Shown: positions 44,939-52,957 of the stretch, in pieces
Layout of the letters: the number at the start of each line of letters is the position of its first letter
Position numbering within the stretch: the stretch's first letter is position 1
Assembly: GCF_004682055.1 (NCBI RefSeq)
Contig: NZ_QUZU01000024.1
Span: 31,024-95,023 of the forward strand
Source: Pseudomonas kairouanensis
Lineage (GTDB): Bacteria > Pseudomonadota > Gammaproteobacteria > Pseudomonadales > Pseudomonadaceae
Length of the DNA stretch: 64,000 bases
Direction of reading: 5' to 3'
Position numbers and translations under genes: made by a program
The notes under the pieces: model-generated
The model's database searches: none
What the model was told of the DNA's origin: nothing
What the model saw: the letters and a program-made list of their open reading frames with translations, nothing else

Positions 44939-46126
44939 CTAATACTGGGCAATCCTTGGGCTGACTTCATCCATCGCCGGGTTATCTCGATCGACAATGA
45001 TCAGCTTGACCTCGGTGTGGCGTGCCTGCGTGCTGTCTGGGCAGATCAGGCACAGCTGGCGATGGCTCAGACGGCGCACGAATTCAAGCGACGCCGAGTC
45101 TTCAGAGGTCGTCAACGTCACCAGCGGCAGGTCCTGCAACTGCTCGATTTCTCGGATAATCGCGTCGAAATGGCAGGCTGCGGGGCTGCTCCATAGCCAA
45201 ACGGCATAGTCGCCAGGCAATTGCGCGGCCCATTGCAACGCACGCAGGTGCTGCGGCCTCGTCGATGCCAGCAACAGCACTCGCAGATGGGCGTCCACCG
45301 GCTCATGAAGACAGGCAAGGTGATCCTTCGTGGGAGGCACGCGTTGCCAGGCGGCTGCCAGATGGAAAAAATTGTAGAGGGGTTGCTTGTCCCGCGCTGT
45401 ACATTCGACGGCATCCGGAAACGTGATTTCGGGATGCGCGACTTGAGCGAAACCGCAGGAACGCTCGGCATCGTCATGCCAGCCTTGAAAAAATTGCCAC
45501 TGTTCGACCTTTTCCGGTGCCCAGTTCAACAGGCGAGGCGAAAAGTCGATACCGGCGAAATCACAAAAGCGCGCCAGCGTGCCGCGCGTATTACCCATCA
45601 GGTCCTCATCACTGTCCAGGTACAGCACCTGACTGGCATCACACTGTTCGAGCACCCGCTCATGGATACGCGCCAGCTCATCGAAGCCGGACTCATCCGC
45701 ATCGAAATAGGTGGTGCCACCGCTCTGGCTGACGCGATACAGCGAGCGCATCACATCCCGCGGCTGGCGAACCAGGAACACATGCCTGAATTGCGCCAGC
45801 CACGTGCTGTCAATCGAGTCGAAGTCCACGAAGTAAGCAATCTCCTTGGAGAATTGCACGCGGTGCGGTGGTGCTGGATGTTCGCCGAGCAACGCCATCG
45901 CTTCGGCGTAACCGGTAATGCCGGGCGGTCCGTTATTGATCCGGCGAGTGCGCTGGATCAACGCATGTTTCTCGGGGAAATGCCTGGCCAGAAATGGCTC
46001 GGAGAGCCTTTCGTGCAACACCCTGACGTCTGGATGCTGCATCACGGCCCGCTCGAAAGCGGTAGAGCGGCTGCGGGAAACCGCCCACAAAATCACATTG
46101 GGCAGGGAATCGGATGACGTCAGCAT
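44939..46126 (-). CDS. Sulfotransferase-like protein, apparently once fused to the NRPS-like enzyme
   Basis: A 395-aa protein. Residues 1-260 are a P-loop sulfotransferase-like domain: LWAVSRSRSTAFERA is the 5'-phosphosulfate loop and RHVFLVRQPRDVMRSLYR the 3'-phosphate loop. Residues 260-395 are an unassigned alpha/beta extension. It ends at TAG (44939-44941). The same frame continues through QAAAQHSREQQIRTQRLNAP straight into the adenylation domain with no ATG or GTG between, so the stop is probably a CAG-to-TAG change in a single fused protein. ATG 46126 has AGGAG eight bases upstream. The retained domain might still be made, but without its partner. Confidence 0.72.
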   Translation of the reverse strand: MLTSSDSLPNVILWAVSRSRSTAFERAVMQHPDVRVLHERLSEPFLARHFPEKHALIQRTRRINNGPPGITGYAEAMALLGEHPAPPHRVQFSKEIAYFVDFDSIDSTWLAQFRHVFLVRQPRDVMRSLYRVSQSGGTTYFDADESGFDELARIHERVLEQCDASQVLYLDSDEDLMGNTRGTLARFCDFAGIDFSPRLLNWAPEKVEQWQFFQGWHDDAERSCGFAQVAHPEITFPDAVECTARDKQPLYNFFHLAAAWQRVPPTKDHLACLHEPVDAHLRVLLLASTRPQHLRALQWAAQLPGDYAVWLWSSPAACHFDAIIREIEQLQDLPLVTLTTSEDSASLEFVRRLSHRQLCLICPDSTQARHTEVKLIIVDRDNPAMDEVSPRIAQY

Positions 46127-46163
46127 AAACAGCTCCTGGTTAAGGCCTGTGCATGTGAAGCGT

Positions 46164-47099
46164 TCAGCGCGTGGCGGCGGGCTTTTTCAGCAGGATGAGG
46201 CCTGAAATCAGAATGAGGGCCAGACCGGCCGCGGTCCGGACATTGAGCACTTCGTTGAACAGCAACGCTCCCCAGGCAATCGCGAAGATCAGGTAGGTGT
46301 AATCGAATGCGCCGATGATCGAGGTCTCGCCGATCTGATAGGCCCGGGCGATGCCGGTACTGACCAGTACCATGAGAATCGCCAGTACGACCATCACGCC
46401 CCAATCGCCGATCGCCATTGGCGACCAGTTGCCGACCAGAAATCGCAGGCCCTCATTGGCAGGCAGGTGGGGGCCGGTCTGTGTGACGACGATGCTGCCG
46501 ACCAACCCCATGAACAACAGGACGATGTTCAGCGCCAGGGCCAGGTGCATCGGCACTTCATTGGCGCACTTGCCCTTGGTCACGACCGCTGCGAGGGCAT
46601 AGAAAATCGCAGCGAGTACGGGCAGCAGTGTCCATAGGTTGAAGTCAGCCTGACTGGGCGCGAGCGTGACCAGCACCCCTGCGAACCCCAACAAAATGGC
46701 CACCCATTTACGCGGTGTGACATGCTCGTCCAGGGTGACGGCCGAGAACAAAGCGATAAACAAAGGTGTCGTATAGATCGCTAATGCGGCTATGGTCAGG
46801 CTGATGAAGGGCAGTGCGCTGTAAAAGGCGATCCACATCAGGGCGAGCAGCAGGCTTCTTGTCCCGATCCACAAGAGGGAAAGCGGCCGTTGCTGCGTTG
46901 TGCCGCGGCGGTACATCAACAAGGCGACGAGCATGCCGATAGCCAGGACCGAGCGAATCACGTAGAGCTGCCACATCGATGTCTCGGCGCTGGTGGCCTT
47001 GATCAGAGCGTCTGACACCGACAACAGGAACACCGAACCTACGACGATGAGGATGCTTTGTCGGTTTTCAGCGGCGGTAACGGTTGTGGTTGCAGACAT
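46164..47099 (-). CDS. DMT-superfamily (EamA) exporter of the broken biosynthetic operon
   Basis: A 311-aa protein with about ten membrane helices and two EamA repeats (LPFISLTIAALAIYTTPLFIALFSA closes the first; the second ends at LILISGLILLKKP). It is intact. It stands first in the leftward set, 37 bp before the sulfotransferase gene, and is divergent from a LysR gene. It probably exported the product of the now-broken pathway. Confidence 0.87.
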   Translation of the reverse strand: MSATTTVTAAENRQSILIVVGSVFLLSVSDALIKATSAETSMWQLYVIRSVLAIGMLVALLMYRRGTTQQRPLSLLWIGTRSLLLALMWIAFYSALPFISLTIAALAIYTTPLFIALFSAVTLDEHVTPRKWVAILLGFAGVLVTLAPSQADFNLWTLLPVLAAIFYALAAVVTKGKCANEVPMHLALALNIVLLFMGLVGSIVVTQTGPHLPANEGLRFLVGNWSPMAIGDWGVMVVLAILMVLVSTGIARAYQIGETSIIGAFDYTYLIFAIAWGALLFNEVLNVRTAAGLALILISGLILLKKPAATR

Positions 47100-47181
47100 G
47101 ATGGGTCCTGATGTGATCGACCTGAAGGATTCTGGGTGAGCTCGTTTTGCATTTAAAGTGACTTAGGGTTACGCAGGAGGA

Positions 47182-48096
47182 ATGAAAATTATGGATAACT
47201 TCAAACGCTCACTGCCCCCACTTTCCAGCCTGGTTCCCTTTGAAGCCGCGGCGCGTCTGGAAAGTTTTTCCAAAGCCTCGGATGAATTGCATCTCACCCA
47301 GGCTGCTATCAGTAAACAGGTACGATCCCTGGAAGAATTCCTTGGCGTGGCGTTATTTACGCGTAGGAATCGCGCCGTATTTCTGACCGAGGCGGGCGCC
47401 GAGTTTCGAGACGCGGTGCGCACGGCTTTCCTGGGCATTGCTTCACGCGCCGAAGAGCTGAAGTCAGGACGAGACAACAATGCAATCGTCCTGGAGGTGC
47501 AATTGTGCGAAGCCTTTTACTGGTTGATGCCCAATATCACGCATCTGCACAGGAAGTTCCCTGACCTGGACGTACGCCTCAATGCATCCATCCAACCGAT
47601 TACCGAAACCGCGGAAAAATTCGATCTGGCTATCCAAACCTCCGGTCGTCCGTCGGGTGATCACACCCGGCTGTTGACCTTGAGTGATGACGTGTTTGCG
47701 GTGTGCAGTCCCAGCTACCTGGCCTCGCTGGGCGATCACCCACTGACCTTGCGAAACTTGGTGGACCTGCCGTTGCTGCATCACGTCGCCACGCCTCAGT
47801 ACTGGAGTACCTGGAGCGACTGGCTGGGGGAATTTCACATCAGGCCCGGAGAACTCAAGGGTAAGTTCTATGACAGTTATCCGGTCATGATGCAGGCATG
47901 TGTCGAAGGCCTGGGGTTTGCGCTTGGGTGGCGTCGCACCAGTGAAAAGATGCTCGCCAGTGGTGACCTGGTACGGCCTTTTTCCGAATCCATACACCTC
48001 CCTGAAGCCTTGAGCGTGTACCAATGGCGTGATGAAACCCTCAGCCCGTCGGTTCGCCAGGTGCTGGAGTGGTTGAATTCATCGTTCGCAGACTGA
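47182..48096 (+). CDS. GcvA-like LysR regulator of the broken operon
   Basis: A 304-aa LysR protein (LSSLVPFEAAARLESFSKAS; HTH LHLTQAAISKQVRSLEEFLG) with a GcvA-type effector domain (DLAIQTSGRPSGDHTRLL). It appears complete. It is divergent from the DMT exporter gene 82 bp away and most likely controlled that operon. Its 3' end overlaps the end of a convergent Rieske oxygenase fragment by 18 bases. Confidence 0.9.
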   Translation: MKIMDNFKRSLPPLSSLVPFEAAARLESFSKASDELHLTQAAISKQVRSLEEFLGVALFTRRNRAVFLTEAGAEFRDAVRTAFLGIASRAEELKSGRDNNAIVLEVQLCEAFYWLMPNITHLHRKFPDLDVRLNASIQPITETAEKFDLAIQTSGRPSGDHTRLLTLSDDVFAVCSPSYLASLGDHPLTLRNLVDLPLLHHVATPQYWSTWSDWLGEFHIRPGELKGKFYDSYPVMMQACVEGLGFALGWRRTSEKMLASGDLVRPFSESIHLPEALSVYQWRDETLSPSVRQVLEWLNSSFAD

Positions 48097-48597
48097 TTCC
48101 TGGTCAGTGTGCAGCAGGCCCAGCGCGGCCAGGGTCTTCTTCTGAATGTCGTGCACGGCATGCTCGCTGTTGGCCCCCAGTGCCGGATCAACGATAAAGC
48201 GGCCTTGCTGGTAGCCGTCGCTGTTCAGGCCACGCTGCACACTGGCGCACAGGGGGATATCTTCTTCGCGGATCAAGGCGACGAAGTCGATGACCTCCTG
48301 TTCTTCCCGAGAGGGAGTGGCTGCCGTGCAAAACCATTCAACCATCTGCAGGGTCTTGTCCACGCTGACCGGCAGGTGATGCAGCACATTCATGTACCCG
48401 CCTGGATAGACCTCCAGGCAAAAGTTCGGCCACAGGTACCAGGCGCCGAATTCGCGCGATCGGGCGCAGTCTTGCTTCATCGTATAGCCCTGGTTGACGC
48501 CACTGTCGCTGCTGATATGGGCGTGATAATGCTCGTGGATCGCCAAGTGATAACTCTTCAGGTCGAGGGTGGCTGTCGAGAGCGTGGGGGCGATCAA
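48079..48597 (-). pseudogene. C-terminal fragment of a Rieske-type oxygenase alpha subunit
   Basis: About 172 codons matching the catalytic-domain end of Rieske non-haem iron oxygenases: YLWPNFCLEVYPGGYMNVLH, REEDIPLCASVQRGLNSDGY, then GRFIVDP and SEHAVHDIQKKTLAALG. The N-terminal half with the Rieske cluster ligands (CxH...CxxH) is missing; upstream is immediately the end of another LysR gene. The frame is open back to about 48640 without an ATG. It may be a lost tailoring oxygenase of the adjacent pathway or an unrelated relic. Confidence 0.72.
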
Positions 48598-48638
48598 AAA
48601 GCAGAAATGATCAGGATGAACAGGCTTCGTGACGATGC

Positions 48639-49553
48639 TTAGAGACTATCCGGGTCCCCGAAAAACATCTGAATCCGCGACCGCAACCACCGCTCCCCAG
48701 GATCATTATCCTGGGAGCCACGCCACGCCATATGCAGCTCAAACGAGCGCACTGGCAGCGGCGGCTCCTCGGCCCTGAGGCCGCCTGCCGCTGTGAGTGC
48801 CTCGGCGGCATAGTCCGGCACGATGGCGACGATATCCGTGCCCGCCAGCAAGGTACCCAACCCGTTGAACTGCGGAACCGCCAGCACCACATGGCGTTTG
48901 CGGTCGAGTTTTTCCAATTCCTCATCAATAAACCCGCTCAAGTCGCCGGCAAATGACACCAGCGCATGAGGGCGGGCGCAGAAGTCGTCCAGGCTCAGGG
49001 AGCCCGGCACGCTGTCGGCGCGCAGTAGTTTAGGCAAGCTGCGGCGCAGGACTTTGCGCTTGGCATTGGCGGGCAGGTCGGCGGTGTAGCTGACACCGAT
49101 GGAGATCTCCCCAGAGGCCAGCAGGCCGGGCATCAGGATGTAGTTGACCCGGCGAACCACCAGCACGATACCGGGGGCTTCGGCGCGTAGGCGCTTGAGC
49201 AGTTGGGGCAGCAGGGCGAATTCGACGTCATCGGACAGGCCGATGCGGAAAACGGCGGTGCTGGTGGCGGGGTCGAACTCGGCGGCCCGGCTGACGGCGG
49301 TGGAGATGGAGTCCAGGGCTGGTGAGAGCAGGGCGAAGATTTCGACGGCGCGGGCCGACGGTTCCATGCTGCGGCCGGTGCGCACAAATAACGGGTCGTC
49401 GAACAGGCCACGCAGCCGCGACAAGGCCGCGCTGATGGCCGGTTGGCCAAGGAACAGCTTCTCCGCAGCGCGAGTCACGCTGCGCTCATGCATCAAGGTT
49501 TCGAATACGATCAAGAGGTTAAGGTCGACACGACGCAGGTCGTTACGGTTCAT
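48639..49553 (-). CDS. LysR-family regulator (NodD/NahR-like branch)
   Basis: A 304-aa protein starting MNRNDLRRVDLNLLIVFETL with HTH AAEKLFLGQPAISAALSRLRGLFDDPLFVRTGRSM, typical of the NahR/LinR/NodD branch, and a standard effector domain. It is divergent from a quinone-oxidoreductase-like gene across 247 bp that contain a dyad, and it probably regulates that gene. Confidence 0.9.
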   Translation of the reverse strand: MNRNDLRRVDLNLLIVFETLMHERSVTRAAEKLFLGQPAISAALSRLRGLFDDPLFVRTGRSMEPSARAVEIFALLSPALDSISTAVSRAAEFDPATSTAVFRIGLSDDVEFALLPQLLKRLRAEAPGIVLVVRRVNYILMPGLLASGEISIGVSYTADLPANAKRKVLRRSLPKLLRADSVPGSLSLDDFCARPHALVSFAGDLSGFIDEELEKLDRKRHVVLAVPQFNGLGTLLAGTDIVAIVPDYAAEALTAAGGLRAEEPPLPVRSFELHMAWRGSQDNDPGERWLRSRIQMFFGDPDSL

Positions 49554-49675
49554 CTTGTGTCCTGGAAGAGTCAGCAGGCTTGACGTGAGCGGCCATAAAA
49601 GAACAATGACCGGCGTGAATCTTACGGGGAAAGGCTGGTACTCTGCATCGGTAAATTGAGTTTTCCTACAATACT

Positions 49676-49691
49676 TGAGGTCTATTCCTCA
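49676..49691. promoter_or_regulatory. Candidate LysR operator
   Basis: TGAGG-TCTATT-CCTCA, a perfect dyad midway between the LysR start (49553) and the divergent oxidoreductase start (49801), where a shared LysR site is expected. Confidence 0.45.
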
Positions 49692-49800
49692 GATGCGGAA
49701 TCAATGGTAGGCATGTTGACTATTAATGGCGACCGGTGGCCTAACCCGTAAAGCCCAGATAGAGTTCATGGCATTAGAGGTTACTTTGACGAGGTTTGCG

Positions 49801-50823
49801 ATGTCCCGCACGATCCGTTTTCACAAGTTTGGTCCGGCCGAGGTGCTCAAGTGCGAAGAGCATGCAGCCGCGTTGCCCGCACCGGGCGAAGTGCAGGTGC
49901 GTGTCGAAGCGATTGGCATCAGTTGGTATGACATTTTGTGGCGCCAGAACCTGGCGTCGTCCCATGCACGCCTGCCATCAGGCTTGGGTCATGAGATGGC
50001 CGGGGTGGTGGTCGCCGTCGGCGATGGCGTGAATGATTTGGCAGTGGGCGATAAGGTGGCCAGTTTTCCGGCCGAGAGCCCCAATGACTACCCGGTGTAT
50101 GGCGAGCAGATTGTACTGCCCCGGTCGGCGCTCACCCGTTACCCCGATGTGCTGAGCCCGATTGAAGCCAGTGTGCATTACACGCCGCTGTTGATTGCCT
50201 ACTTTGCGTATGTGGACCTGGCACGGGTCAAGCCTGGGCAGTTCGCCCTGGTGACCGACGCCAGCCACTGTGCGGGCCCGTCCTTTGTGCAGTTGGGCAA
50301 GGCCCTGGGTGTGCGGGTGATTGCGGCGACCAAGGACAGTGCTGAGCGTGAATACCTGCTGTCCCTGGGGGCGGAGAAAGTCATCGTCACCGAAGAGCAG
50401 GACCTGCTGATGCAAATCAACAAGTTCACAGAAAACCGTGGTGTCGACGTGGTGTTCGATGGCTTGGGCGGCCCGCAGATGTCGCTGCTGGGTGACGTGT
50501 TGGCACCCCGTGGCAGCCTGGTGCTGTACGGGTTGCAGGGTGGCAACCAGACGCCGTTCCCGGCCTGCGCGGCATTCCAGAAGAACATTCAGTTCTTCGT
50601 GCATTGCATCGGCAACTTCACCGGCAAGCCGGAGCTGGGCATCATCCAGGATCAGGTCGCCCTGCAGCGCGCCCTCAGGGATATCAACCAACTGACGGCC
50701 GATCGTGTGCTGGTACCGCTGAAAACCACGGTGTTTCCGTTCAATCAGTTCGTGGAAGCTCACCGCTATATGGACGAATGCCCATGCCGAGAGCGCGTCG
50801 CGTTGCAGGTTGAAGCTGTTTAA
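49801..50823 (+). CDS. Medium-chain dehydrogenase/reductase, quinone oxidoreductase-like
   Basis: A 340-aa MDR protein: an N-terminal GroES-like domain (PGEVQVRVEAIGISWYDILW; GLGHEMAGVVVAVGDGV) and a C-terminal NADPH domain (VDVVFDGLGGPQMSLLGDVL). The nucleotide loop reads VTDASHCAGPSFVQLGKALG, a degenerate form of the usual GxGxxG. Catalytic zinc ligands are not evident, so it is more likely a quinone/enone reductase than an alcohol dehydrogenase. ATG 49801 gives the family start; longer frames are not supported. Confidence 0.85.
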   Translation: MSRTIRFHKFGPAEVLKCEEHAAALPAPGEVQVRVEAIGISWYDILWRQNLASSHARLPSGLGHEMAGVVVAVGDGVNDLAVGDKVASFPAESPNDYPVYGEQIVLPRSALTRYPDVLSPIEASVHYTPLLIAYFAYVDLARVKPGQFALVTDASHCAGPSFVQLGKALGVRVIAATKDSAEREYLLSLGAEKVIVTEEQDLLMQINKFTENRGVDVVFDGLGGPQMSLLGDVLAPRGSLVLYGLQGGNQTPFPACAAFQKNIQFFVHCIGNFTGKPELGIIQDQVALQRALRDINQLTADRVLVPLKTTVFPFNQFVEAHRYMDECPCRERVALQVEAV

Positions 50824-51117
50824 TGCGTAGGAAGTTTCGTAAACGAAGCTTCCGACCCGCTGGCGCATGGGGCAAATGCGCCATTTGACAGGGCACATCC
50901 TGCTCTCCCCCTAGAGCGCTGATTCGGCGCTTTATCCCCATGAATACGGGTTTCCCCTCCGACGCCGCGCTGAACCCCAGCGCGGCGTCGCCGTGTGTGC
51001 GCCATCATTCTGGTGCCTGATGCAGATCTGAACTGGTTTTAGCTCAAGTTCTGTATCTGTTAATCAATATTCAAGCCCTGATAATTGTGCCGTCACTTTC
51101 ATCTCAAGGAATGAGCA
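50824..51117. other. Intergenic hairpin cluster
   Basis: Three stems follow the oxidoreductase gene: GGAAGTTTCG / CGAAGCTTCC (one mismatch) at 50830-50853; TGGCGCAT / ATGCGCCA at 50861-50883; and a perfect 13-bp stem CGACGCCGCGCTG / CAGCGCGGCGTCG with a 5-nt loop at 50960-50990. None has a strong T-run. The first two probably end the oxidoreductase mRNA; the third is strong enough to act as a terminator or processing site. No gene was seen. Confidence 0.55.
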
Positions 51118-51225
51118 ATGAATGAATTAAGGATGTCGCCACTAATAAGACTGGCAACTAACGCCTTGGCGCCTGTGCGAGCCCGGAGGGAAGGAAGGGC
51201 TCCTGGGAAGTATCAATTCAATTAA
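51118..51225 (+). CDS. Candidate 35-residue small ORF in the leader of the unknown operon
   Basis: The ATG at 51118 follows AAGGA by seven bases and opens 35 codons to TAA (51223). The peptide begins MNELRMSPLIRL and ends APGKYQFN, with a basic middle (VRARREGR). It has no cysteine and no signal peptide. It precedes by 307 bases a gene of unknown function coupled to a MocR-type regulator. It could be a leader peptide, a precursor peptide or chance; only the ribosome site and position argue for it. Confidence 0.35.
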   Translation: MNELRMSPLIRLATNALAPVRARREGRAPGKYQFN

Positions 51226-51532
51226 TTGGAAAGTGTGCTGATGTCTAAATGTGGGACGCTTCTTTAATAGCTTAGTTAAAGAAGTGTAGGAGTTTGTCGG
51301 AAGGGTCCTAGGGGTAAGAAAACCAATCTTAAGGTGTTGTAATGTAATGGTTTTTTTATCGGATGATGGCGCTGCAGACCACGCAGGGTGCCGAGACGCC
51401 CTTGTGCCGGAGTGCTAGTGTTTATTCATCGGCGTACGTGACGACGAGCACATCTCCTACATACGCAATAGGTCGGGCGAAGACGGTCAGGTGGTTTCCC
51501 GAAACTGATATTTCAACTCAGGTAGTAGAACT
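51226..51532. other. Structured leader before the unknown operon
   Basis: AT-rich region with a 12-bp stem allowing G-U pairs (ACGCTTCTTTAA / TTAAAGAAGTGT, 8-nt loop) at 51256-51287, and a weaker pair AAAACCA / TGGTTTT followed by a T-run at 51319-51357, which could be an attenuator. Two tiny frames with plausible ribosome sites exist (8 codons from 51241, 23 codons from 51347); neither is convincing. The ribosome site of the next gene is weak. Confidence 0.4.
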
Positions 51533-52957
51533 ATGAGCGCTATTCACGAACAGGCTATGAATTATGTTTATCAGCAAGTTCTTCAACGGTTGATTGGCCA
51601 CCTCTCTCGCGAGGAGCGCACGGCGTTGCAGTTGCTGGTGCAGCGAATCACTGTGGCAGCGGGTGGCATGGAGCAGGTGGGTGATTACAAGGTGCTGCTA
51701 GCCCATGGGAGCGGCGCAGCCAGCAGTTACACCCTGGCGTTGCTGCGCGCAGCGCAACTGACTATCGCCGGCCGGGCTCCGCGGACCTTTCAATTGCGCG
51801 TCGCCACGCTACGCCACGCCGGGATGACCCAGGGCACACTGGATACCCTCAATCGCGGCTATAGCCGTTTGTTTTTCCATGACGACCCACGCGTGGAGTT
51901 GTTGATGGTGGAAAACCAGGAGATTCACCCCTTCAACCATCAGCGCCCGGCCTCTGCCGGTGGGCGCGAGGCCAACCAGCGCAATATGTTGATGGTCGGG
52001 CACCTCACCTCCGGAGACTGTCGCGCGACACTGTGCAACAACACCTACCTGGCGCTGGGTGACTTCTACCAGCGTGTCACCACTTGGCACGGCGGCGTAC
52101 ATGCCCTGGTCAGCGGTGACTCCCCACGCAAGCAGCGCCAACTGCTGGCCTGGCTCAAGAGCGCCGCCCAAGGGGCGAGCCTCTCTGCTGGGAACGGCCG
52201 CGCGCTCTCGCTCAATGGTTTGTTCGAGCGTATGGATCAATGGAGCGAGGGCTATTACCGGGACGTCTACGGCGACCACTATGTGCCCGATGCCGCGCCC
52301 GGCCAGGTGGGTCATCGCCACCTGGCCTACATTGGCATTGCTGATCTGCTGGAGAGCATCGATCTGCCCGCCACGCCCTTGCTCAAGGACTTCATGGCCT
52401 ACGCGCCTGATCCGCTCGGCTTCCAGTTCAGCCAGCCGGCCTATGCCAACCCTTTGTTGATGGCCCACCTGCGTGGCTTGCAAGCCGAATGCCTGCGCGA
52501 CCTGGACTACGAGGCAGGCGTTGAAGGCTTCATTCAACTGGCAGGCCACTATTTGCGCAGTCGTCACATGCCTGAAGAGTTGCTCGCCCAGGCGGCTACC
52601 CGCGAAGGGCGGGTCTCGTCGAGTACCTACGCCCAGCAGTTCTTTGGCCTGGATGAAACACAACTGGTCTGCATGTTGTTTTCACCGTTTATCCAGCACG
52701 GCGAAAGGCTGGAGGGCTATTTGCGCCAGTGCCACCCGGGCATGCTGGTAGCGTTGCCCGAACTGCACAAGGCGCTGCAGGGCAATCCCTCGGCAGACAT
52801 GCTGCAACAGTGGGTGGTGGATACCAGCGGCTTGCCGATGCCCTTGTTGCAGCACCTGTATCGTAAATGGCCACTGGTGCCCGGAGGTGGTCAGCCGCGT
52901 GATGCCCGCCCCAGGGCGCACGGTGTTGGCCAGGCCTTTCAACTGTCCGGGCGATGA
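51533..52957 (+). CDS. Protein of unknown function coupled to a MocR-type regulator
   Basis: A 474-aa soluble-looking protein that I do not recognise. There is no signal peptide or membrane segment. The N-terminal ~80 residues are helical (MNYVYQQVLQRLIGHLSREERTALQLL). A middle part carries LLAHGSGAASSYTLALLRAAQ and NMLMVGHLTSGDCRATLCNN with TYLALGDFYQRVTTWHGG. A helical C-terminal half includes YVPDAAPGQVGHRHLAYIGI and HLYRKWPL. Several His/Asp/Glu-rich spots might bind metal or form an active site, but this is not established. The stop overlaps the start of the MocR regulator (ATGA), so the two are functionally tied, perhaps in amino-acid or PLP-linked metabolism. Confidence 0.75.
   Translation: MSAIHEQAMNYVYQQVLQRLIGHLSREERTALQLLVQRITVAAGGMEQVGDYKVLLAHGSGAASSYTLALLRAAQLTIAGRAPRTFQLRVATLRHAGMTQGTLDTLNRGYSRLFFHDDPRVELLMVENQEIHPFNHQRPASAGGREANQRNMLMVGHLTSGDCRATLCNNTYLALGDFYQRVTTWHGGVHALVSGDSPRKQRQLLAWLKSAAQGASLSAGNGRALSLNGLFERMDQWSEGYYRDVYGDHYVPDAAPGQVGHRHLAYIGIADLLESIDLPATPLLKDFMAYAPDPLGFQFSQPAYANPLLMAHLRGLQAECLRDLDYEAGVEGFIQLAGHYLRSRHMPEELLAQAATREGRVSSSTYAQQFFGLDETQLVCMLFSPFIQHGERLEGYLRQCHPGMLVALPELHKALQGNPSADMLQQWVVDTSGLPMPLLQHLYRKWPLVPGGGQPRDARPRAHGVGQAFQLSGR

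Noticed and set aside
41298..44941. Programmed amber recoding of the operon
   Set aside because: Attractive because all three stops are TAG, but a frameshift and missing essential motifs in the same operon make decay far more likely; kept only as a low-priority check.
51347..51418. 23-codon frame (MVFLSDDG...) in the leader
   Set aside because: A ribosome-like AAGGTG is present, but it overlaps the T-run of a possible attenuator and has nothing to distinguish it from chance.
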